NCBI GenBank assembly: GCA_034211115.1
Contig: JAXHTH010000150.1
Span: forward strand, 1 to 9,063
DNA: 9,063 nt
DNA from: JAXHTH01 sp034211115
Lineage (GTDB): Bacteria > Planctomycetota > Phycisphaerae > Phycisphaerales > SM1A02
Reading direction: 5' to 3'
Position numbers and translations under genes: made by a program. Below, in pieces: positions 1 through 5,492 of the stretch. The notes under the pieces were generated by a model, which was not told the origin of the DNA, searched no databases, and worked only from the letters and a program-made list of their open reading frames with translations. Each line of letters starts with the position of its first letter. The stretch's first letter is position 1.

Positions 1-182
1 TTTCGTCATCGCCGAGGATGTCAACGCGAAGACGCAGGCGGTGGGCGATCCCCGCCCCCTGGTCGCCGTAACCAAGGATGAGAATCCGACCGTCACCACC
101 GATCTCCTCAACGAGCGGAGCGAGGCGCTGGTCCAGCGTATCCGCCTGCGTCTTCGCGTTGACATCCTCGGCGATGACGAAA
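1..182. repeat. Perfect 41-bp inverted repeat, arms 1-41 and 142-182
   Basis: Bases 1-41 are the exact reverse complement of bases 142-182. The match stops at 42/141 and at the window edge, so it may continue to the left. The loop is 100 bases. The right arm lies inside the minus-strand coding frame and encodes plausible protein there (HFVIAEDVNAKTQA region), so the right arm looks original and the left arm looks like its inverted copy. Such perfect inverted ends next to a sequence edge are typical of chimeric or hairpin reads and of assembly-graph dead ends. A genuine cruciform-forming repeat is possible but less likely. Confidence 0.9.
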
Positions 183-529
183 TGCCGTCCTTCCTCCGCG
201 CCGCGCCCGGTCAGCGCGGCGACCGCCGGATGCGCGCGGTCGGAAAGCACGAAGCACACGCCGTCCGTGGGCTCGAGCCCCCGCCCCCGGAGATCCCACA
301 TCGGCAGGGGCATGCCCGGCGAGCGGGCGAAGTCGACCTCATCGGGCAGGCGGCGATCGATAAGGGCGAACTTGAACGGCGTGTCCGCCGTCATCTCACC
401 CGGCAGCTCGCCGAGCGCTTCCCGCGAGCCGGAGAACACCAGGGCCGCGAAGGCGCCGCGGCAGATCGGGTGATCCTCGAGCGGGCCCTCGAACGATTGG
501 ACAGGCGTCGGCGCGGGCGAAGTGTTCAT
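1..529 (-). CDS. Unrecognised protein with Rossmann-like GxGxxGxxxA motif, C-terminus missing
   Basis: This reading frame starts at an ATG (complement of 527-529) and stays open to the window edge, giving 176 codons without a stop. The product begins MNTSPAPTPVQSFEGPLEDH and has alternating hydrophobic stretches (AALVFSG, FKFALIDRRLPDE, GVCFVLSD, HFVIAEDV). Around residues 150-162 it reads RILILGYGDQGAGIA. The hydrophobic strand followed by G-Y-G-D-Q-G-A-G-I-A fits the GxGxxGxxxA fingerprint of NAD(P)- or FAD-binding Rossmann folds, as in TrkA-N/RCK domains and dehydrogenases. I do not recognise the family, and a cofactor role is inferred from that motif alone. No Shine-Dalgarno is visible before the ATG. 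The last 14 or so codons (positions 1-41) are an inverted copy of 142-182, so the residues after the glycine motif may not be real. The coding call rests on the long open frame, protein-like composition and divergent placement from the ABC operon. Confidence 0.6.
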   Translation of the reverse strand, partial: MNTSPAPTPVQSFEGPLEDHPICRGAFAALVFSGSREALGELPGEMTADTPFKFALIDRRLPDEVDFARSPGMPLPMWDLRGRGLEPTDGVCFVLSDRAHPAVAALTGRGAEEGRHFVIAEDVNAKTQADTLDQRLAPLVEEIGGDGRILILGYGDQGAGIAHRLRLRVDILGDDE

Positions 530-568
530 GGCGCAAAGGGCGTGACGGTAAGCGGGAGACGAACACGC

Positions 569-597
569 ATTGTCGCCTCCCGCGCCCGCCGAGGCAA
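569..597 (-). promoter_or_regulatory. Candidate sigma-70-type promoter for the leftward gene
   Basis: Read on the minus strand, a -35 box TTGCCT (592-597) and a -10 box GACAAT (569-574, 4 of 6 consensus bases) are separated by exactly 17 bases. Transcription would begin near 562, leaving a leader of roughly 30 bases before the ATG at 529. The boxes match only partially, and GC-rich sequence makes chance matches fairly easy, so this is a suggestion. Confidence 0.35.
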
Positions 598-611
598 AGC
601 CGCCGACAGGC

Positions 612-656
612 GGAAACGCGACCGCGATGGCCGCGTTCGGCCGTTTCCCGTAGCAT
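612..656 (+). promoter_or_regulatory. Candidate -10 box and inverted repeat upstream of the ABC operon
   Basis: TAGCAT at 651-656 matches the TATAAT consensus at 4 of 6 positions and lies 8 bases before the ATG at 665, so transcription would start at or next to the start codon. No Shine-Dalgarno precedes that ATG, which agrees with a leaderless message. No good -35 box is seen. A 7-bp inverted repeat, GGAAACG (612-618) and CGTTTCC (642-648), has arm centres about 30 bp apart. It covers the -35 region and could be an operator. The evidence is positional and weak. Confidence 0.3.
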
Positions 657-664
657 GCCCGCCC

Positions 665-1384
665 ATGAGCGACGACGGGCGCAAGCCGATTCTTACCCTC
701 CGCGGCGTCACCCGGACCTTCGTCATGGGCGAGGTGAAGGTCGAGGTCCTGCGCGGCATCGACCTGGAAATCCCTTCCGGGCGGTTGACGATCATCCTCG
801 GCCCGTCCGGGTCGGGCAAGACGACGCTGCTCAACCTCGTCGGGGGCATCGACGCGCCCAGCACGGGCGAGCTCGCCTTCGACGGCACCGCGCTGACCGA
901 TCTCTCCGAGCGCGCCCTGACGCGCTATCGACGCGAGCAGGTGGGGTTCGTCTTCCAGTTCTACAACCTCGTGCCCACGCTGACGGCGCTGGAGAACGTG
1001 ATGGTCGGCACCGAACTCGTCGAGGACCCGATGGACCCCCGCAAGGCGCTGGAGGTCGTCGATCTCGCCGACCGGGTGGATCACTTCCCCGCCCAGCTCT
1101 CGGGCGGCGAGCAGCAGCGGGTGGCCATCGCGCGCGCTTTGGCCAAGGACCCCAGGCTGCTGCTGTGCGATGAGCCGACCGGGGCGCTGGACCTGGAGAC
1201 GGGCCGGCTCATCCTCGGCCTGCTGCGACGCGTCTGCGACGAGCTGGGCAAGACGGTGATCATCGTCACCCACAACAGCGCCATCGCCGGCCTCGCCGAC
1301 CGCATCGTCCGCGTCGGCAGCGGGGTGATCGACTCGGTGCGCGAGAACGAGCGCGTCCTGCCCGTGGAGGAGATCGCCTGGTGA
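665..1384 (+). CDS. ABC transporter ATP-binding protein, LolD/MacB-like
   Basis: This 239-aa nucleotide-binding subunit would hydrolyse ATP on the cytoplasmic face of the inner membrane to drive the adjacent FtsX-type permease. Family hallmarks are complete: Walker A GPSGSGKT (residues 46-53), Q-loop Q98 within FVFQFYNLVPTLTALENV (the wording typical of the LolD/MacB/FtsE branch), signature LSGGEQQR (145-152), Walker B LLLCDEPTG with catalytic E170, D-loop GALD (173-176) and switch histidine H203 in VTHN. The length is normal for a single-domain ATPase. The ATG at 665 is chosen because homologous sequence (ILTLRGVTRTF) begins about 9 residues later. The same frame stays open upstream to position 41, but that part overlaps the divergent gene and has a shadow-like Arg-rich composition. 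The stop overlaps the permease GTG by 4 bases. The transported substrate cannot be deduced. Confidence 0.95.
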   Translation: MSDDGRKPILTLRGVTRTFVMGEVKVEVLRGIDLEIPSGRLTIILGPSGSGKTTLLNLVGGIDAPSTGELAFDGTALTDLSERALTRYRREQVGFVFQFYNLVPTLTALENVMVGTELVEDPMDPRKALEVVDLADRVDHFPAQLSGGEQQRVAIARALAKDPRLLLCDEPTGALDLETGRLILGLLRRVCDELGKTVIIVTHNSAIAGLADRIVRVGSGVIDSVRENERVLPVEEIAW

Positions 1385-3759
1385 GCGTGCTCGACCGCAA
1401 GTTGCGGCGGGATCTGTTCCACGCCAGGGGCACGCTGCTGGCGGTGCTGCTCGTGATCGTGGTGGGCATCGCGTGCTTCGTGGGGATGGCGACCTCCTAC
1501 GGCAATCTCACCCGCTCCCAGCGCGAGTATTACGCCCAGTGCCGGATGGCCGACTTCTGGGTGGACCTGAAGAAGGCGCCGCTGCCGGCCCTGGACCGCG
1601 TGCTGCAACTCCCGGGGGTGGCCGAGATCCAGCCCCGCATCGTCTTTCAGGCCACCGTCGACCTGCAAGACGTGTACAAGCCGCTGAGCGGATCGGTCAT
1701 CTCCCTGCCCGACGAGCCGCGTCCGGTTCTCAACAACATCGTCATGCAGCGGGGCAGTTACTTCACGGACGAGCGGCTCGAGCAGGTCATCGTCCTCGAC
1801 ACGTTCGCCGAGGCGCGGAAGATCCGGCCCGGGCAGACGATTCACATCCTGCTCAACAATCGCCGGCAGGAGCTGTTCGTGGTGGGCACCGCCCTGAGCA
1901 GCGAGTTCGTGTACCAGATGAGCCCGGGCAGCCTCGCCCCCGCCCCGGCCGACTACGGCGTGTTCTACATCAAGCGCACGTTCGCCGAGGAGGCGCTGGA
2001 CTTCGACGGCGCGTGCAACCAGATCGTCGGCCGGTTCACGCCCGAAGCGCGCGGGCACGGCCGGCGCGTGCTGGACGAGATCGAGCTGCGCCTGGACGAG
2101 TTCGGCGTCTTCGCCACCACGGAACTGAAGAACCAGCCGTCCAACCGCTTCCTGAGCGATGAGATCCACGGGCTGCGGGTCAGCGCGGCGATCATGCCGC
2201 TGGAGTTTCTCGGCGTCGCCGCGCTCGTGCTCAATATCCTCATGACCCGCCTCGCCGAGCAGCAGCGCGTCACCGTCGGCACCCTCAAGGCGCTGGGGCA
2301 TCGCAACCGCACGCTGATGTGGCATTACCTGAAGTTCGGGATCGTGATCGGCGTCATCGGCGGCGCGGTGGGGGTCGGGATCGGCCATCTCCTCGCCGAG
2401 GGGATGACGTCGATCTATCGCGAGTTCTACAAGTTCCCGCGCCTTGAGAATCACGCCGCGCCGGGCGCGATGATCGCCGCCCTGCTTGTCAGCATCCTCT
2501 TCTCGATGCTGGGAACGCTGCGCGGCGTGCGGGTGATCGTCAGGCTCAGTCCCGCGGAGGCGATGCGGGCCAAGCCCCCCGCCACCGCGGGCGGGATCGT
2601 CCTCGAGCGCTTCCGCCGTCTGTGGCGCGCCATCGGCTTCCGCTGGCAGATGGTGATGCGCAGCGTGTGGCGTCACAAGTGGCGCAGCGGCGTGGGCATG
2701 CTCGCCGCCGCGCTGGGAAGCGCGATCCTCCTCATCGCCTGCTATTTCATGGACTCGATGTTCGAGCTCATCGACTTCCAGTTCGACAAGGTCCTGCGCA
2801 GCGACATCGACCTGACGTTCAAGGATGAACTCGATGGCGGGGCGCTGCTGGAGGCCCGCCGCCTGCCCGGCGTCGACCATGCCGAGCCCGCCCTCGCCGT
2901 CGCCTGCAAGTTCACGCACGGCCACCGCCTGAAGCGCGGCGCCATCACCGGCCTCATCGACGGCGCGACCCTCACCATCCCCCGCGATCGGGAGGGGAAT
3001 CGAATCCCGATTCCCGACACCGGCCTGGCGATGAGCCGCAAGCTCGCGGACCTGCTCGATCTTTCGCGCGGCGATTCGGTTACCGTCACGCCGGTCAAGG
3101 GCCTGAAGGAGCCGTTCGACGTGCCGGTGGTGCGCATCACCGATTCCTACATCGGCATGTCGACCTACGCCGACTACGACTATCTCAACGCGCTGATCAA
3201 CGAAACAGATGCGATCTCGACGGTGCAGCTTTCCGTCCGGCCGGGTCTGGAGCATCGCCTTTCGCTCTATCGCGAATTGAAGGAACTGCCGACGCTGCAG
3301 GGCATGACCGACGTGCGCCGGATGCGCGCCGACCTCGTGGATTTGCTGCTGAAGAGCATGAAGATCGCGATGGGGGCGATGATCGTCTTCGCCGGGGCGA
3401 TCTTCTTCGGCAGCATCCTCACCACCTCGCTGGTCGCGCTGTCCGAGCGGCAGCGCGAAGTCGCGACGCTGCTGGTGATGGGCTACGAGAAGCGACAGGT
3501 GGGCGGGATCTTCCTCCGCGAATCGCTGCTCGTGAACATGGCCGGCGCGGTGCTGGGCCTGCCGCTGGGATTCGCGATGATCGTCATCCTCATCGAGGTC
3601 TACAACACGGAGCTGTACCGCATGCCGCTGGTGAGCAGCCCCCAGAGCTACGTGATCACGCTGGCCTGCTCCCTTCTCTTTGTGCTCGCCGCGCATCTTC
3701 TCGTCCAGCGGGCGATCAATCGCCTGATCTGGCAGGATGCGCTGAATGTTCATGAATAA
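1381..3759 (+). CDS. FtsX-like ABC permease with two FtsX/MacB modules
   Basis: This 792-aa inner-membrane permease partners the ATPase encoded just upstream. The order is TM1 (about 17-38), a large extracytoplasmic domain, TM2-4 (about 268-290, 319-340, 362-383), TM5 (about 436-457), a second extracytoplasmic domain, then TM6-8 (about 660-685, 716-738, 757-779). Each three-helix block carries the FtsX motif at its cytoplasmic loop: RVTVGTLKALGHRNRT near 293-308 and REVATLLVMGYEKRQ near 692-706. It is thus two fused MacB-type half-permeases; MacB, LolC and LolE carry only one such unit of about 400-650 aa. One chain may therefore be enough for an ATPase dimer. The GTG start at 1381 overlaps the ATPase stop and has GGAGGAG at 1366-1372 with an 8-base spacer, so the start is well supported. 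Function is inferred as export, or mechanical handling of a periplasmic substrate with the downstream fusion protein. Confidence 0.92.
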   Translation: MSVLDRKLRRDLFHARGTLLAVLLVIVVGIACFVGMATSYGNLTRSQREYYAQCRMADFWVDLKKAPLPALDRVLQLPGVAEIQPRIVFQATVDLQDVYKPLSGSVISLPDEPRPVLNNIVMQRGSYFTDERLEQVIVLDTFAEARKIRPGQTIHILLNNRRQELFVVGTALSSEFVYQMSPGSLAPAPADYGVFYIKRTFAEEALDFDGACNQIVGRFTPEARGHGRRVLDEIELRLDEFGVFATTELKNQPSNRFLSDEIHGLRVSAAIMPLEFLGVAALVLNILMTRLAEQQRVTVGTLKALGHRNRTLMWHYLKFGIVIGVIGGAVGVGIGHLLAEGMTSIYREFYKFPRLENHAAPGAMIAALLVSILFSMLGTLRGVRVIVRLSPAEAMRAKPPATAGGIVLERFRRLWRAIGFRWQMVMRSVWRHKWRSGVGMLAAALGSAILLIACYFMDSMFELIDFQFDKVLRSDIDLTFKDELDGGALLEARRLPGVDHAEPALAVACKFTHGHRLKRGAITGLIDGATLTIPRDREGNRIPIPDTGLAMSRKLADLLDLSRGDSVTVTPVKGLKEPFDVPVVRITDSYIGMSTYADYDYLNALINETDAISTVQLSVRPGLEHRLSLYRELKELPTLQGMTDVRRMRADLVDLLLKSMKIAMGAMIVFAGAIFFGSILTTSLVALSERQREVATLLVMGYEKRQVGGIFLRESLLVNMAGAVLGLPLGFAMIVILIEVYNTELYRMPLVSSPQSYVITLACSLLFVLAAHLLVQRAINRLIWQDALNVHE

Positions 3760-3763
3760 AGGG
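3758..3763 (+). promoter_or_regulatory. Ribosome binding site of the membrane fusion protein gene
   Basis: AAAGGG overlaps the permease stop codon (3757-3759) and lies 7 bases before the ATG at 3771. It fixes the start of the third operon gene and suggests translational coupling to the permease. Confidence 0.6.
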
Positions 3764-3770
3764 CATCATC

Positions 3771-5117
3771 ATGGTGCGCTGGATTGTTCTTATCGTCATC
3801 GTGCTCGTGATCGGAGGCGCGATCTACGCGGGAATGACGACGAAACAGGCGGTCGAGACGGCGTCGGCGCAGCGCGCGCCCATCTCCGCCTACGTCGAGG
3901 AACGGGCCAGGACCCGCCTGCCGCGGGTGTATCGGGTGACGATGCCCATCGACGGCCGCATCCTGCCCGTCACCCTTGATGAAGGAGACGCCGTCGCCGC
4001 GGGTGAGGTCGTCGCGCAGCTCGAAGAGGACGATCTGGAGACCGCCGTCGCCCAGGCCGAGGCCCGCGTGCAGCGCCTCGAAGCGAGCATCGTCGAGAAC
4101 AACGACACCCGCCTGGAGCGCTCCCTCATCGAGGGGCTCAACCACGAACTCGAGTCGATCGACCGCACCGTCGAGGCGGCGGAGGCGAAGACCGAGGCGA
4201 GCAAGGCACGCGAGGACTATTACGAGACCGACCTCGCCCGCAAGCGCGAGGCCTATACGGACCAGGCCGCGACGATCAAGGAGGTCGAGGAGGCCCAGCT
4301 TGCCGCCATCGAGAGCCGCGTGGACAACCGCACCGATGTTCTCACCCTCCGCGCGCTGGAGGCGATCCGCAGAGCGGCCCAGATCTGGCCGCGAACCGTC
4401 CAGCAGTACATCGACAAGAAAGCGCTGAGCGAGGCGGTGCTCGATCGTCAGCTCGCCGAGGCCCGGGCCGCGCTGGACCGCGCCCGGCGCGACCGGGATC
4501 GGGGCAGAATCACCTCGCCCGTGGACGGCGTGGTGCTGAAGCGTCTCGTCGAGAGCAAGCGCGTCCTCGCCGCGGGCCAGCCCCTGCTGGAGATCGGCCG
4601 GCTGACGGAACTCGAAATCGAGGCGGAGATCCTCTCTCAGGAAGCGCTGGAGATTGCGGTCGGCGATCCGGTGGACATCCTCGGCCCCGCGATCGGGGCC
4701 CAGCCGATCCGCGGTTTCGTCCGCCGCATCGAGCCCAGCGGGTTCACGAAGATCTCATCCCTGGGCGTCGAGCAGCAGCGGGTGCTCGTCATCATCGCCT
4801 TCGCTGAGGGGGCGATGGAGGCGTTGCGCGAGGCCGGCCGGGAGCTGGGCGTCGAGTACCGCGTCCGCGTCCGCATCCACACCGAGCGCAGGGACGAGGC
4901 GATCGTCATCCCCCGCTCGGCCCTCTTCCGCAGCGCCGCCGACCGCTGGCAGGCGTTCGTCGTCCGCGACGGCCGGGCGAGGCTGACGGATCTGACCATC
5001 GGCCTGATGAACGAAGCACATGTCGAGGTCCTGGACGGGCTCAGCGCCGGCGATGAAGTCATCCTTGCCCCCGAGACGAGTCTCGAGGACGGCACGCGCG
5101 TCGAAACGCGGCCGTAA
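3771..5117 (+). CDS. HlyD/MacA-type periplasmic adaptor (membrane fusion protein)
   Basis: This 448-aa protein would be anchored in the inner membrane and span the periplasm, linking the permease to an outer-membrane channel or partner. Residues 4-21 form one hydrophobic anchor (WIVLIVIVLVIGGAIYAG) with no lipobox. The first half of a biotinyl-lipoyl domain follows (MPIDGRILPVTLDEGDAVAAGEVVAQLEEDDL, about 58-89). Next comes a long charged alpha-helical coiled-coil hairpin (about 90-243), rich in Ala, Glu and Arg. The second lipoyl half is about 246-278 (ITSPVDGVVLKRLVESKRV), then a beta-barrel (about 279-380, ending AIVIPRSALF) and a membrane-proximal domain to the C-terminus (LDGLSAGDEVIL). 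This order and length are standard for the MacA/HlyD/DevB group. The start has a good Shine-Dalgarno and follows the permease by 11 bases. The gene order ATPase-permease-adaptor indicates one transporter complex. No outer-membrane TolC-like gene is seen, so that partner must lie elsewhere or be absent. Confidence 0.9.
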   Translation: MVRWIVLIVIVLVIGGAIYAGMTTKQAVETASAQRAPISAYVEERARTRLPRVYRVTMPIDGRILPVTLDEGDAVAAGEVVAQLEEDDLETAVAQAEARVQRLEASIVENNDTRLERSLIEGLNHELESIDRTVEAAEAKTEASKAREDYYETDLARKREAYTDQAATIKEVEEAQLAAIESRVDNRTDVLTLRALEAIRRAAQIWPRTVQQYIDKKALSEAVLDRQLAEARAALDRARRDRDRGRITSPVDGVVLKRLVESKRVLAAGQPLLEIGRLTELEIEAEILSQEALEIAVGDPVDILGPAIGAQPIRGFVRRIEPSGFTKISSLGVEQQRVLVIIAFAEGAMEALREAGRELGVEYRVRVRIHTERRDEAIVIPRSALFRSAADRWQAFVVRDGRARLTDLTIGLMNEAHVEVLDGLSAGDEVILAPETSLEDGTRVETRP

Positions 5118-5193
5118 GGAGGGGCCCGCTGCCTGTGCTGACAAGGTCCTTCTCACGCCCCTCGCGCGAGCATCTGAGTGCGGCGGTCAACAG

Positions 5194-5269
5194 CCGCGGA
5201 TGGAAATCCGCGGGAACGATCATCCCGGCAGGAGCGCGGATCGAGGCCGCACGACGCGGAGCGTCGTGC
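5194..5269. other. Two strong hairpins downstream of the ABC operon
   Basis: Hairpin one pairs CCGCGGAT (5194-5201) with ATCCGCGG (5206-5213): a perfect 8-bp stem closed by GGAA, a GNRA-type tetraloop. Hairpin two pairs GCACGACGC (5249-5257) with GCGTCGTGC (5261-5269): a perfect 9-bp stem with a 3-base loop. Neither is followed by a T-run on either strand, so they are not classic intrinsic terminators. They may slow or protect the 3' end of the transporter mRNA, or form part of a structured RNA. A 10-bp palindrome CTCGCGCGAG lies just upstream at 5161-5170. No gene is supported between 5118 and 5492. Confidence 0.45.
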
Positions 5270-5321
5270 CACCCACGCCGCGGGGCCGGCGAACGGGCCG
5301 CAGAATTGCCCGGATTCGTCC

Positions 5322-5350
5322 TCGATCGCAGTGAGGGGTCCCGATATACT
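5322..5350 (+). promoter_or_regulatory. rpsA: Candidate promoter of the S1 gene
   Basis: TATACT at 5345-5350 matches 5 of 6 bases of the -10 consensus and stands out in very GC-rich surroundings. Exactly 17 bases upstream is TCGATC (5322-5327), a poor -35 match (3 of 6). Transcription would start near 5357 and give a leader of about 135 bases before the ATG at 5493. A 7-base direct repeat GATTCGT flanks the box (5313-5319 and 5355-5361), with unknown meaning. Confidence 0.5.
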
Positions 5351-5367
5351 GGCCGATTCGTAGATTC

Positions 5368-5414
5368 TCGGGGCCGGCGGGCCCCGACCGGCTGCTGCCC
5401 GGCGCGTCGCCGGG
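5368..5414 (+). promoter_or_regulatory. Two GC-rich hairpins in the S1 mRNA leader
   Basis: TCGGGGCC (5368-5375) pairs with GGCCCCGA (5380-5387) through a 4-base loop, and CCCGGCG (5398-5404) pairs with CGCCGGG (5408-5414) through a 3-base loop. Both fall inside the leader predicted from the TATACT promoter and 79 or more bases before the S1 start codon. In E. coli, S1 represses its own translation through a structured leader without a strong Shine-Dalgarno. A similar role here is an analogy, not something the sequence proves. GC-rich DNA also forms stems by chance. Confidence 0.4.
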
Positions 5415-5492
5415 GCCGGTTTCACGCGTCACCCGGTTTGTCGTCGCGGTGCGTCGCCGCGGCGAAGAACATCGCAGAGAAACTCTTTTCAC

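Noticed and set aside
41..664. A 208-residue N-terminal extension of the ATPase in the same frame
   Set aside because: It overlaps the divergent leftward gene, is Arg-rich with no domain, and the ATPase is full length from the ATG at 665.
1081..3753. An 890-codon open frame antisense to the ATPase end and the permease
   Set aside because: Its product is a His/Asp/Arg/Gln-rich low-complexity chain without recognisable domains. It is the codon-phase mirror of a G/C-biased gene, while the plus strand encodes an unmistakable FtsX permease.
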